Positions 24,909 to 33,685 are shown, counted from the stretch's first letter. The stretch is DNA of 64,000 nucleotides from UMGS363 sp051881815 (GCA_051881815.1 JBJEQP010000075.1:124001-188000), one strand, 5' to 3'. Notes: generated by a model not told the origin, from the letters alone. Numbers and translations are program-made.

Positions 24909-26300
24909 TCATTCTAAAGCGTTTACAATGCCTTTATAGTGCTTTCCGCGCTCTTCAAAATTCTTATAGTGGTCGAAGCTTGCACTTGCGGGAGAAAGCG
25001 TTACAATATCACCGCTCTTGGCAATTTCATGAGCTTTTTCAACTGCTTCTTCCATTGTTTCAACACGATAGATGCGGCAGTTGTTCTCATCATAGCCGCT
25101 GTAACCCTTAACTGCGGCTTCGATCTTATCGGCTGTTGCCCCGAGAAGGATAAGCGACTTGACCTTGCTGTTTATAGCTTCGGACATTGTTGTATAATCG
25201 AGTTTTTTATCCGAACCGCCTGCAATGACGATAAGCTTCCGATCGAATGCGTTGAGTCCTGCGATAACGCTGACGGGACTCGTTGCGATGCTGTCGTTAT
25301 AATACTTTACTCCGTCAAGTTCACGGACAAATTCTATTCTGTGCTCAACGCCGCCGAAGCTCTCCGCTGTTTCACGGATATTGTCTGCAGAAACATCACC
25401 GTAAACTGCTGCTATCGCCGCAAGATAGTTTTCAACGTTATGCAGTCCCGGGATCCTTATGCTGTCCTTATGAACTATCTTCTCGGTCTTTTCTCCGTCC
25501 GTGAAGCAGAGCCAGCCGTCTTCGTCAAGGAACGAACCACACAGCGGCTTTGAAAGTCTGCTGAATTTAAGCAGGTTTCCTCTTACCTCGTCCGAAAGCG
25601 CATTTGTTCTTTCGTTGTCAAGGTTAAGCACGGTTTTTGAGAAGGCATTCTGATGGAGTATCAGATTTTTCTTCGCACCGATATATTCATCCATAGACTT
25701 GTGAACGTTAAGATGATCGGGGTAAATATTCGTGATGACCGCCGTATCGGGTGACTTTCTCATACTTATGAGCTGGAAGCTGGAAAGCTCAACGACTGCA
25801 ATATCATCGGGAGAAATTTCTTCAATGATAGGAAGAAGCGCACGTCCGATGTTTCCGCCCTTATGTACTTTTCTTCCGCTGCGTTCAAGCATTTCGGTTA
25901 TAATGGTAGTCGTGGTGGTCTTTCCGTCCGTTCCCGTTATTCCATATATCCTGCACGGGCAAAGATCAAAGAAAACCTCCATTTCGGAAGTTACAATAAC
26001 ACCCATATCTCTTGCTTTCTGCAGTTCGGGAGAAAAAAAATACATTCCCGGAGTTCTGAACACAACATCGGAGGAATAGATAGCATCCAGATAGTTTTCG
26101 CCAAGCGAAAGCTTTGCTCCTTCGCTTTCAAGACGATCGGCAAGCTCGCCCATTTCCTCTTTTGTTTTTTTATCACAAACAGTTACATCTATATTCTTTT
26201 TCAGAAGAAGCCCGATAAGGTCGATATGACTCACACCCGTACCGATAAGAGCAACTTTTTTATTCTTCATTTCAGCAAAAAAAGCTTCTGCCTTTGTCAT
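24909..26300 (-). CDS. murD: UDP-N-acetylmuramoylalanine--D-glutamate ligase
   Basis: The ~463-aa cytosolic Mur ligase adds D-Glu to UDP-MurNAc-L-Ala in peptidoglycan precursor synthesis. It has an N-terminal UDP-binding fold, the ATP loop GITGTDGKTTTTT, NIYPDHLNVH, and a C-terminal Rossmann-like domain (VIAGGSDKKLDY, ending LSPASASFDHYKNFEERG). The start chosen is ATG 26300; the SD (GACGGTG) is weak, and a longer in-frame start exists at 26351. It stands alone, away from a division/cell-wall cluster, upstream of the two M42 genes. Confidence 0.95.
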   Translation of the reverse strand: MTKAEAFFAEMKNKKVALIGTGVSHIDLIGLLLKKNIDVTVCDKKTKEEMGELADRLESEGAKLSLGENYLDAIYSSDVVFRTPGMYFFSPELQKARDMGVIVTSEMEVFFDLCPCRIYGITGTDGKTTTTTIITEMLERSGRKVHKGGNIGRALLPIIEEISPDDIAVVELSSFQLISMRKSPDTAVITNIYPDHLNVHKSMDEYIGAKKNLILHQNAFSKTVLNLDNERTNALSDEVRGNLLKFSRLSKPLCGSFLDEDGWLCFTDGEKTEKIVHKDSIRIPGLHNVENYLAAIAAVYGDVSADNIRETAESFGGVEHRIEFVRELDGVKYYNDSIATSPVSVIAGLNAFDRKLIVIAGGSDKKLDYTTMSEAINSKVKSLILLGATADKIEAAVKGYSGYDENNCRIYRVETMEEAVEKAHEIAKSGDIVTLSPASASFDHYKNFEERGKHYKGIVNALE

Positions 26301-26359
26301 AATTACACCGTCTTTTCTTAATTTTGGAATAGGTTCCAAAAAAATAATCATACACTTAT

Positions 26360-26388
26360 ATTATATACATTATTTTTCAAAATATCAA
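26360..26388 (-). promoter_or_regulatory. Promoter of murD and downstream peptidase genes
   Basis: On the minus strand, TTGATA (26383-26388) is followed after 17 bp by TATAAT (26360-26365), 60 bp before the chosen murD start and within the divergent gap to the SpoVB-like gene. Confidence 0.65.
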
Positions 26389-26447
26389 GATATAGCATAG
26401 AATTACATTGATTTTCATAGACTTAACCAAGAAATGGGGGAAACCGA

Positions 26448-27986
26448 ATGAGATTTTATATAAATAAAATGGCAAAAGACACGTTTCGACTTACATTTGT
26501 TTCATTGATATTACAGGGACTTGGAATTTTTCTTAATTCGCTGATATCAAGCAAGCTCGGAACAGCTTCGGTCGGCATTATGACGCTTATCTTTACACTT
26601 TTTGGCTTCATAATGGTGCTTGCAAACGGAAATATTTTTATTTCCACAAGCAGGTTAGTTTCGGAAGAAACAGGCTTCGGAAACCGTAATTATACCGTTA
26701 TAATGCGTTATGCGTCAGGCTTTTCACTTGCGCTGTCCTGCTTTTTTATGATAGCATCGTTTATTCTTGCAGAGAAAATATCGGAATTTTCCGGCGGACA
26801 AACAGACCTTTCCATGCCGATAAAGATAATAGCTCTGTCACTGCCCTTTGCGGCAGTCGGTTCATGCATAAAAGGCTACTTCAACGCTGTACAGAAGGTA
26901 GATATTCCCTGTCTTGGTGACATTACCGAATTTGCTGCAAAATGGACAGCTCTTCTGATTTCGGTAGTTTTTCTTATTGACAGAGGATTTGATATCTATA
27001 TTCTCATTGCCATATCGATACTTTTAGGAGAATTCATAAGCTTTATTTTTTACCTTGCAAAATATGCTTCGGAATATATGGAATTCTCCCGTCTGCCGTG
27101 TGTAAGGCCAAAGCTTAACACGTTCGGGAAATACATGAAGCTTTCACTTCCGATTCTTGCAAGCGGCTATGTTCAGATGATTCTTTCAACTGCGAATGAT
27201 GTTCTTGTCCCGATCGCACTTGTTAAGCATGACGCTTCAACTGACCGTGCAATGAGTGAATACGGTATGTTTGAAGCAATGATAATTCCAACTGTTTTCT
27301 TCCCGTCGGTAATACTTTCGGCGCTTTCAAATGTTCTTTTGCCGGAGATCGCAAGAGCGAATTCATCGGAAAATAAGGAGCGTGTTCAAAGGCTTGTTTC
27401 AAAGACGCTGACAAGCTCATTCATATATTCTTTTTTCATAGGAGGACTTTTTTTATGTGTCGGAAAAAGCATCGGAAGCATTATATGCCCGTCCGATACA
27501 CTTGTAGGAGAAACACTGGTAAAAATGTCACCTGTTGTTCCGTTCATCTACCTTGAAATAGTTCTCGAATGTATTCTGAAGGGTCTTGGCATGCAGAATT
27601 TTTCGACGCTGAACTCGTTGGGTGAATATGTTATAAGGATAGCCTGCGTTATTGTGTTTGTTCATTTCTATGGTTTTATAGGAGTTCTTGTTTCCTATTA
27701 CGCAAGCAACATTTACAGCAACATAGTCCGAATTTTCGCTGTCTGCAAATGGACAGGGGTAAATTTTTCTATATGTTCATTTCTTCTCATACCGTTTGTT
27801 TACAGCAGTTCAAGCTGTATTATCGCAGCTGCTTTCACAAAACTGCTCTCTCCGATATCTCCATTGTATGAAGCGGTTATTTTTGTATGCACAGCTTCGA
27901 TCGTATTTCTGCTGTTTTATGAATCGGGAAAAGCTGTTTCAAAAAACAGCGCAGGATTTATTTCGGTCGTGATACCCCGATCCTAA
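26448..27986 (+). CDS. SpoVB/MurJ-like oligosaccharide flippase
   Basis: This is a 512-aa integral membrane protein of the polysaccharide-transporter/MOP superfamily with 12-14 hydrophobic segments. It starts with FRLTFVSLILQGLGIFLNSLISSKLG and has the internal CIKGYFNAVQK signature seen in SpoVB-like proteins. SpoVB-type proteins move lipid-linked wall precursors for the spore cortex. The nearby sigK and Cys-rich peptide fit a sporulation role, but a vegetative flippase is not excluded. The start is ATG 26448 after GGGGGAAA. A bidirectional terminator follows. Confidence 0.85.
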   Translation: MRFYINKMAKDTFRLTFVSLILQGLGIFLNSLISSKLGTASVGIMTLIFTLFGFIMVLANGNIFISTSRLVSEETGFGNRNYTVIMRYASGFSLALSCFFMIASFILAEKISEFSGGQTDLSMPIKIIALSLPFAAVGSCIKGYFNAVQKVDIPCLGDITEFAAKWTALLISVVFLIDRGFDIYILIAISILLGEFISFIFYLAKYASEYMEFSRLPCVRPKLNTFGKYMKLSLPILASGYVQMILSTANDVLVPIALVKHDASTDRAMSEYGMFEAMIIPTVFFPSVILSALSNVLLPEIARANSSENKERVQRLVSKTLTSSFIYSFFIGGLFLCVGKSIGSIICPSDTLVGETLVKMSPVVPFIYLEIVLECILKGLGMQNFSTLNSLGEYVIRIACVIVFVHFYGFIGVLVSYYASNIYSNIVRIFAVCKWTGVNFSICSFLLIPFVYSSSSCIIAAAFTKLLSPISPLYEAVIFVCTASIVFLLFYESGKAVSKNSAGFISVVIPRS

Positions 27987-28026
27987 AAAAGCCCCCGCGG
28001 CAATATTTCACCGCAGGGGATTTTTT
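27985..28026. terminator. Bidirectional terminator
   Basis: CCCCCGCGG (27992-28000) pairs with CCGCAGGGG (28011-28019), with one mismatch. The stem is flanked by A6 on the left and T6 on the right, so it serves both the SpoVB-like gene and the convergent Cys-rich peptide gene. Confidence 0.9.
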
Positions 28027-28038
28027 CAGCAGATCAGA

Positions 28039-28182
28039 TCAGCACATAGGTGTGCAGCTGCAGTTACAGCTACAGTTGTTGTCGTTGCATCCGTTATTGT
28101 TGTTGCAGCAGCAAACCCAGATGATAATGAGAAGGATGATGATCCAGCAAGAATTGCCATTGCCAAAGTTAAATCCGCACAT
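28039..28182 (-). CDS. Cys-rich membrane micropeptide, 47 aa (YjcZ-like layout)
   Basis: This short gene has a strong SD (AAAAGGAG, 9 nt before ATG 28182) and a terminator 13 bp past the stop. The peptide has a Gly/Asn start (MCGFNFGNGNS), one hydrophobic helix (CWIIILLIIIWV, residues 12-23), then a tail with nine of its eleven cysteines, including CCC, CSCNCSC and a final Cys. The layout of a small Gly/Asn head and a hydrophobic helix recalls YjcZ-type sporulation peptides; the metallothionein-like tail is unusual. It lies 233 bp from sigK, divergently. Function unknown; spore membrane or coat, or metal binding, are guesses. Confidence 0.8.
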   Translation of the reverse strand: MCGFNFGNGNSCWIIILLIIIWVCCCNNNNGCNDNNCSCNCSCTPMC

Positions 28183-28351
28183 AGTAAGGTACTCCTTTTA
28201 ATAAAATGTATTTGAACTCCGCTCGGAAGTGATTCCAGTTTTTTGCGGTGTTCATAGTTCATATTATGCGGAGCGTAGAATTGTGTTACATAAATTCTCC
28301 CCAAACAATAAGACAGTCCTTATAAGGTATTTTCTTAATTCTTTGCCGGTC

Positions 28352-28382
28352 GTCATAGGACATATTTCCGCTTTCATATCTT
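28352..28382 (+). promoter_or_regulatory. Candidate sigma-E-type promoter of sigK
   Basis: GTCATAGG (28352-28359) is followed after 15 bp by CATATCTT (28375-28382), 33 bp before the sigK start. This is a partial match to the sigma-E pattern (GKCATATT, 13-15 bp, CATACAnT), which is the expected regulator of sigK. Confidence 0.35.
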
Positions 28383-28415
28383 TGAATAAATAATAATTGA
28401 AAGCGGGCAGTTTTT

Positions 28416-29117
28416 ATGTTTGAAGCTTTGAGCATTTTACTTGAAAATATATTGTTTTTTGCACTGCATTTTGAGAACTGCGGAGTCTTCCCCAAACCCC
28501 TTTCCGCAAAACAGGAGGAAGAATGCTTTGAGAAGATGAAGAACGGCGACAGCTCTGCACGAAGCCGTCTTATAGAGCATAATCTGCGTCTTGTTGCCCA
28601 CATTGTAAAAAAATACTGCAGCACTCAAAGCGAGAGCGAGGATCTGATCTCGATCGGAACTATCGGTCTTATCAAAGCGGTCGAATCGTTCGATAATTCA
28701 AAAAATACACGCTTTGCAACCTATGCTTCACGCTGTATTGAAAATGAAATACTCATGTTTTTCCGATCAAAGAAAAAATCCGCAGGCGATATATACTTTG
28801 ACGAACCTGTTGATGTCGATAAGGACGGAAATCAGCTCACGTTAATAGACATTATCGCCGAGGATGACGGTATCATCGACCAAATAGATCTTTCGATAAA
28901 AACAGAACAGCTTTACAAATTCATCACCGAATGTCTTGATGAACGCGAACTGGAGATAATAGTGAACCGATACGGTCTTTACGGTAAAAAACCGCTTACA
29001 CAGAACGAAGTTGCCAAAAAGCTCAATATTTCACGCTCCTATGTTTCACGGATCGAGAAAAAAGCACTTGAAACACTTCGCAAAAAATATGAAAAGACTT
29101 CTTATATCAATTTTTAA
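28416..29117 (+). CDS. sigK: RNA polymerase sporulation sigma factor K (pro-sigma-K)
   Basis: The 233-aa late mother-cell sigma factor has the motifs LIEHNLRLVAHIVKKY, EDLISIGTIGLIKA, ATYASRCIENEILMF and the C-terminal HTH NEVAKKLNISRSYVSRIEK. The N terminus is hydrophobic (MFEALSILLENILFFALHFENC), matching the pro-sequence removed by SpoIVFB in Bacillus; by alignment the cut would fall near H18/F19. The reading frame is intact, with no skin element. The SD is weak. Its last 11 bp overlap the convergent protease gene. Confidence 0.95.
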   Translation: MFEALSILLENILFFALHFENCGVFPKPLSAKQEEECFEKMKNGDSSARSRLIEHNLRLVAHIVKKYCSTQSESEDLISIGTIGLIKAVESFDNSKNTRFATYASRCIENEILMFFRSKKKSAGDIYFDEPVDVDKDGNQLTLIDIIAEDDGIIDQIDLSIKTEQLYKFITECLDERELEIIVNRYGLYGKKPLTQNEVAKKLNISRSYVSRIEKKALETLRKKYEKTSYINF

Positions 29118-30000
29118 GCAAGCGTTCGATTATAGGCTTTGCATCGGAGATCGGGATTGCAAAGCCCAGTCCTTCGGCATTATCCGAGATTATCTTGCTT
29201 GAATTTATGCCGATCACCTCTCCCCTGCAATTAAGGAGCGGTCCGCCGCTGTTTCCGGGATTTATTGCGGCATCTGTCTGGATGAGCGTCATTTCGTAAC
29301 CGCTTACGGTTATCGTTCTGCCGAGGGCACTGATTATTCCGCAGGTCGTTGAACCGTAAAGCTCCAGACCGAGCGGATTGCCTATTGCAACCGCAGTTTC
29401 ACCCTCGACAAGATTGTTGCTGTCACCGAGTTCGGCAGGAGAAAGCCGAACATTGCCGGCATCAATTTTTATTACTGCAAGATCACTTGGAGTATCTGCT
29501 CCGATGATCTGTGCACTGTATTCACTTTCATCGAAAAGAACGGCTTTGACATTTTCGGCGCACACAACATTTTTTTCACATATATTCTGTATAACGTGAG
29601 CATTCGTGACGATATTTCCGGTTTCGCTTATGATTATACCCGTTCCGCTGCATTTTGTGCCGTCGGGAAATTCAGAGATTATCCCTACAACGGACGGCTT
29701 GACTTTTTTCACTATTTCAGGAACGGTGAGCGTTCGTTTTTTCCATATTTCAAATGCCTGCGCTGCGGCTGCTGTGCCGTTCGGCTCATATTCACAGATC
29801 TCGGCATTCTTTTCAGTATATGAAGTCACGATCTCCGCTTCGCTTTTCAAACATCCGTCCATAAGAGAAACAAAGAAAACCGCTGCGGTCAAAACGGCAG
29901 CGGCTGAAATACCGAAAACGCCCGAATGACGCTTTCCCGATGAGGGAATGGCATCATTATGGTTTTCGGATATTGATTTTTTACTGCTCTGATAACGCAT
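29107..30000 (-). CDS. Membrane-anchored trypsin-like serine protease (HtrA-like, no PDZ domain)
   Basis: The 297-aa protein has a cytosolic basic N terminus, one transmembrane helix (about residues 29-46, GISAAAVLTAAVFFVSLMDG), a linker, and an S1C trypsin-like domain. The triad is visible: His in IVTNAHVI, Asp in PSDLAVIKI, Ser in NPGNSGGPLL. The protein ends right after the protease fold, so the PDZ domain of DegP/HtrA is missing. It should act on exported or cell-surface proteins. It converges on sigK with an 11-bp overlap; a sporulation role is possible but unproven. The start follows GGGGGAT. Confidence 0.9.
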   Translation of the reverse strand: MRYQSSKKSISENHNDAIPSSGKRHSGVFGISAAAVLTAAVFFVSLMDGCLKSEAEIVTSYTEKNAEICEYEPNGTAAAAQAFEIWKKRTLTVPEIVKKVKPSVVGIISEFPDGTKCSGTGIIISETGNIVTNAHVIQNICEKNVVCAENVKAVLFDESEYSAQIIGADTPSDLAVIKIDAGNVRLSPAELGDSNNLVEGETAVAIGNPLGLELYGSTTCGIISALGRTITVSGYEMTLIQTDAAINPGNSGGPLLNCRGEVIGINSSKIISDNAEGLGFAIPISDAKPIIERLLKN

Positions 30001-30068
30001 ATAGATCCCCCGAAAAATGATTTTGAAGGTATTAGATTTTTAAACTATTATATACGTTAAAGCAGAGT

Positions 30069-30896
30069 TTATTCCTGTTTTGCTTTTTTCTTTGTGGGAA
30101 GCTCTGTGAGGAACGGAACTGCAATGCCGACAATAAGCATAATTATTCCTACTATCCCCTGAACATCAAACGCAAAATTGCCCGGAAAAATTGACGGTAT
30201 TGAACCGATTATCAGTCCTCCGATAAGGCAGTATGTTCCTCTGCGGAATTTTTTCAGAAGCATGGTTATCAATCCTGCAGCTGCAAAAATACCGACGACA
30301 GCACCAAAAGCAACTACAAGAAGTATCGGGATATTAAAATCATTCACAGCACCTATTACCATATCATAAGCGCCAAGCACCTTAAATATCAGCGCACCGC
30401 TTATTCCCGGGATAATCATTGCCGCCGCCGCAAGAACGGATGAAATGAAAAGAATTATACCGCCTGCAAGGTCAAGCCCTCCCGAAGCAGTACTTTCGGC
30501 AGGAGAAAGCAGCGCCATAGCAACCATAACAAGTATTCCTGCCGCAAACGGAGCTATACATACAGCCGAAAGCTTTTTTTCTGCTGTACATTCCTTATAT
30601 ATCATCGGTATGCTTCCAATAACAACGCCGATAAAAAACATCTGCGTCGGAACATTGTATTCATCAAAAAGAAAACCGAGTACCTTTGCCGCAGCAAGTA
30701 TACCGATCAACATACCCAATCCCACAGGTATAAGGAACGGCAGATTCTTTATAAGCTTTTTTATGTTCGGCGTAATAGCTGCAAGCAGCTTGTCATAGAT
30801 CTTTGTGATTACAGCGATCGTTCCACCGCTGACACCCGGAACAGCATTTGCGATACCGATAGCGATACCCTTCAGCGCAAGCATTATATAATTCAT
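30069..30896 (-). CDS. DUF368 family polytopic membrane protein
   Basis: The ~275-aa protein has about eight hydrophobic segments and the family hallmark KGIAIGIANAVPGVSGGTIAV near the N terminus, with a second GISGAL repeat in the middle (IIPGISGALIFKVLG). DUF368 proteins have been linked to undecaprenyl-phosphate recycling (flipping C55-P back across the membrane), which would aid wall synthesis. That assignment comes from family knowledge. ATG 30896 is chosen after GGAGG, with a promoter at 30938-30965. Confidence 0.88.
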   Translation of the reverse strand: MNYIMLALKGIAIGIANAVPGVSGGTIAVITKIYDKLLAAITPNIKKLIKNLPFLIPVGLGMLIGILAAAKVLGFLFDEYNVPTQMFFIGVVIGSIPMIYKECTAEKKLSAVCIAPFAAGILVMVAMALLSPAESTASGGLDLAGGIILFISSVLAAAAMIIPGISGALIFKVLGAYDMVIGAVNDFNIPILLVVAFGAVVGIFAAAGLITMLLKKFRRGTYCLIGGLIIGSIPSIFPGNFAFDVQGIVGIIMLIVGIAVPFLTELPTKKKAKQE

Positions 30897-30937
30897 ATAT
30901 CCTCCATAATTTTGGCATTTCATTTGTAATAGTATAT

Positions 30938-30965
30938 ATTATACACATATTACAGAAAATTTCAA
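30938..30965 (-). promoter_or_regulatory. Promoter of the DUF368 gene
   Basis: On the minus strand, TTGAAA (30960-30965) and TATAAT (30938-30943) are 16 bp apart. Confidence 0.6.
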
Positions 30966-30995
30966 GTAGATATTGTCAGAAATTTATCAAAACCC

Positions 30996-31024
30996 TTGAA
31001 TTTTACAAAGATTCATGTTATAAT
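30996..31024 (+). promoter_or_regulatory. Promoter of the membrane-protein/EAL operon
   Basis: TTGAAT (30996-31001) and TATAAT (31019-31024) are 17 bp apart. The start codon of the first gene lies 29 bp downstream. Confidence 0.7.
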
Positions 31025-31052
31025 TAACATAAATTCAGAGGAGTGATATGAA

Positions 31053-31394
31053 GTGAAAAAGTATTTTTCCGAATATATAAGCTATCTTCTTGAAATAATG
31101 GAGGATGATTCTGCCGATCTGGAAGCAGTTCGCAGTGAATTACTTATAAAGATCGGTTTTATGCAGCATGAACGCCTTGTTCATCTGATCGTAACTGTAC
31201 TTTTTGCGCTTGTAATGTTCCTAAATATTATCATTTTTTTCCAGTCACAGATCATAGCTTTCCTTGCGATAGTGCTCCTCTGCCTTATCCTGCTTGCTTT
31301 CTACATTGCACACTATTTTTTCCTTGAAAACGGAGTTCAGCAGCTTTACAGGATATATGACAGCATCTGCGGTAAGCTTTCCGCCGGAAAATAA
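31053..31394 (+). CDS. Small two-helix membrane protein, 113 aa
   Basis: I do not recognise the family. The protein starts with GTG 31053, 9 nt after GAGGAG; the nearby ATG at 31048 runs into a stop after two codons. It has an N-terminal cytosolic helix-rich part, two adjacent transmembrane segments (about residues 43-61 and 66-88), and a short C-terminal tail. It lies 20 bp upstream of the EAL-domain gene and shares its promoter, so it may anchor or modulate that protein. Confidence 0.82.
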   Translation: MKKYFSEYISYLLEIMEDDSADLEAVRSELLIKIGFMQHERLVHLIVTVLFALVMFLNIIIFFQSQIIAFLAIVLLCLILLAFYIAHYFFLENGVQQLYRIYDSICGKLSAGK

Positions 31395-31414
31395 TCGAAT
31401 CAGAGAGATTTTTT

Positions 31415-32626
31415 ATGAATATCAATGACGAATTAATAAAAAGAATTATCGACAACAAATCAATATATGTCGATTATCAGCCAATATACTCTTTTAACAC
31501 TAAAAAAGTTATCGGACTTGAAGCACTTTCACGCGGTCAGTCGGAAAACGAACTGATTTCACCGTACTTCCTTTTCAATTATGCAAAAAAGCACGGTGAA
31601 ACACTGCTGCTCGACCGTATCTGTCGTGAAAAGGCAATTGAGTCCTTCCCGAAGGAAAACGACTCATCATCGCTTTTCATTAACTTTGAGACCTCGATAT
31701 TAAATGATGTTGTCCCCGGGAACGGCGAGCTTCTCAAAACAGCCGAGCTCCACGGACTTTCTCCCGAAAACATTGTTATCGAGCTGAATGAATCAAATGT
31801 CCGTGACGCCTATAACCTGCTTATGTTTGTCGATTTTTACCGTTCACGCGGTTTCCTTATCGCACTTGACAATGTCAGCAACGGACTCGAAACGCAGAAC
31901 AGGATAATGCTTGTCAACCCCGACATTATCAAGATCGACAGAGCTATTATTTCAAACATTTCATCGAATACATACAATCAGGAAGTTTTCAAGTCTATCA
32001 TCAACACGGCAAAGCAGATCGGAGCAATGACCGTTGCGGAGGGTGTTGAAACCGTTGACGAAGTTATTGCCTGTATGCTCATGGGCGTTGACTATTTCCA
32101 AGGATTCTATTTTTCAAAGCCTGAACGCTTCGATTACATCTTCTCAAACGAAGCCCGTTTGAAGCTTGAAGATGCCGCACAGCGACTCAATGTAAGCATG
32201 AAGAAAAATCCGACCGTTGCGAACGTTAAGCTTGAAACCTATAAGCGAATTATTTTTGAGCTTATCAATCGTATAACGGGAATATCACCCGAAAAGTACA
32301 CCAGTGCGCTCGAAGCTTATGTTGCGGAGCACAAGGAGATAGAATGTGCGTTCCTCATTGACAGCAAAGGATTCCAGGTAACTCCGACTGTTCTTCAAAA
32401 GGACACGGAAATTCTTTCAGGCTACACACCTGCAGTCATCGGTGTTAACCACGACATCAAAAACTATTTCTACGCCGTCAAGGAACAGATCGAAGATCCG
32501 TTCATTTCAGGCTGGTACATCTCGGCGGCAACAGGTCAGAGCTGCAAAACTATTTCGTCGCATTTCTACAACAGCAATGGTGAGATGATAGTTGTCTGCG
32601 TTGACCTTAAAAAGAAACAATCATAA
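31415..32626 (+). CDS. EAL-domain protein with YkuI-type C-terminal domain (cyclic-di-GMP related)
   Basis: The 403-aa protein has an N-terminal EAL domain (about 1-245) and a C-terminal PAS/cache-like YkuI_C-type domain (about 255-403, with FLIDSKGFQVTP). The EAL metal and base residues are mostly present: E36 (EALSRG), N90, E123, D152, K173, E209 and Q229. The loop-6 motif DDFGTG is replaced by DNVSNG, losing the second Asp and the dimer loop. By comparison with YkuI, which binds cyclic-di-GMP but appears inactive, this may be a sensor or a weak phosphodiesterase. Its end overlaps the convergent DUF4363 gene by 6 bp. Confidence 0.88.
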   Translation: MNINDELIKRIIDNKSIYVDYQPIYSFNTKKVIGLEALSRGQSENELISPYFLFNYAKKHGETLLLDRICREKAIESFPKENDSSSLFINFETSILNDVVPGNGELLKTAELHGLSPENIVIELNESNVRDAYNLLMFVDFYRSRGFLIALDNVSNGLETQNRIMLVNPDIIKIDRAIISNISSNTYNQEVFKSIINTAKQIGAMTVAEGVETVDEVIACMLMGVDYFQGFYFSKPERFDYIFSNEARLKLEDAAQRLNVSMKKNPTVANVKLETYKRIIFELINRITGISPEKYTSALEAYVAEHKEIECAFLIDSKGFQVTPTVLQKDTEILSGYTPAVIGVNHDIKNYFYAVKEQIEDPFISGWYISAATGQSCKTISSHFYNSNGEMIVVCVDLKKKQS

Positions 32627-32998
32627 AATATTATACCAAAACGGCAGTTCAGCTTTGTAAATAAGCTCGAGCTGCCTTTTTATATTCTCCAGTTCCGCCA
32701 TAAGCTCGTCATTCGCATCCCGACAATATGGCTTGACCTTCGAGATAGCTATGCTCAAGTCGATCATTTTTTCATCCGCAACAAGAAGCGACATTTTGCG
32801 CTCATATTTTTTCCACATTGCTTCAAGCTGATCCGCAAATTCTTCTGCACTTTCCATATCTTCATTTTCACAGCAGGCTTCTATACTTTTTATTATCTCA
32901 ACAAGATCGGTGTTCTCCTTTCTGACAATAAATATCCCTGTGACCGACCATATAATTATTGCGGCAAGCAGAACAAAAGCTGTTATCGTTCGTTTCAT
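32621..32998 (-). CDS. DUF4363 family membrane-anchored protein
   Basis: The 125-aa protein has one N-terminal transmembrane helix (about residues 5-26) and an outward-facing, highly charged helical domain rich in Glu and Lys, likely coiled-coil. The pattern fits DUF4363, a small clostridial family often next to DUF421 genes, as here. No activity is known. It follows the DUF421 gene by 21 bp, so the two are probably one transcript. Confidence 0.8.
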   Translation of the reverse strand: MKRTITAFVLLAAIIIWSVTGIFIVRKENTDLVEIIKSIEACCENEDMESAEEFADQLEAMWKKYERKMSLLVADEKMIDLSIAISKVKPYCRDANDELMAELENIKRQLELIYKAELPFWYNIL

Positions 32999-33019
32999 CC
33001 TTTCTTTTCTCCCCTGCTG

Positions 33020-33685
33020 TCATTTTCGTATCAGCGAATAATTCCCGTCTATGTCGAGCGTCATCAGGAAAACCCCCGACAGGACGGTTTTTTCTTTTAT
33101 AAGGATCTTATCAATATAGTCCTTGCTTTTTTGAATGCGAGCAAGTGCGGCATCAATTATTTTGCCGTCATCAATGACGATCTCGGGCGGATCAATGCTT
33201 CTTCCGTTTATATCAAGATCCTTATTTGTCGGCGTTCTGAACTGCTGCTTCTGATAAATGGAAACTGCTCCCGTTGTTTCGACTACGGCGAACTGCACCT
33301 CGCTTATATCAAAGATATCCTTGCTGTGGAGCGCTTCCATAAGATCATCCGCCGTGAAGCGGATATCGTTCATTTTCTTCTTGTCAATGATCCCGTTGCT
33401 TATTATCACGACAGGCTTTCCGCAGGTGAGGTTGCGCAGATGCTTTGACTTTATCCCAAGCCATGACATTATAACATCAAGGCAGGCAAGCGTTAATATC
33501 GGTATTATTCCTGTAAAAAGCGGCATTGTCATATCCTCAACGGGAAGTGTTGCAATATTTGAGATAAGGATTGTTACGGCAAGCTCGGACGGCTGAAGCT
33601 CACCGATCTGGTGCTTTCCCATAAGCCGCATTGAAAAAATGATAAGCAGGTACAAGACCACCGCTCTGATAAATACAACAGTCAT
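33020..33685 (-). CDS. DUF421 (YetF-like) membrane protein
   Basis: The ~221-aa protein has three N-terminal transmembrane helices containing SMRLMGKHQIGELQPSELAVTILISNIA, the YetF/DUF421 signature, followed by a cytosolic alpha/beta domain. In Bacillus spores DUF421 proteins sit in the inner membrane and affect germination or heat resistance. I chose ATG 33685 (AAAGGA 9 nt upstream) over 33706. It is divergent from the gerABC operon with ~120 bp between, which supports a spore function here too. Confidence 0.9.
   Translation of the reverse strand: MTVVFIRAVVLYLLIIFSMRLMGKHQIGELQPSELAVTILISNIATLPVEDMTMPLFTGIIPILTLACLDVIMSWLGIKSKHLRNLTCGKPVVIISNGIIDKKKMNDIRFTADDLMEALHSKDIFDISEVQFAVVETTGAVSIYQKQQFRTPTNKDLDINGRSIDPPEIVIDDGKIIDAALARIQKSKDYIDKILIKEKTVLSGVFLMTLDIDGNYSLIRK

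Noticed and set aside
28026..28304. 92-codon minus-strand frame rich in Thr/Ala over the small Cys-rich gene
   Set aside because: It is the wrong frame of the same DNA; the 47-codon frame has the SD and ends before the terminator.
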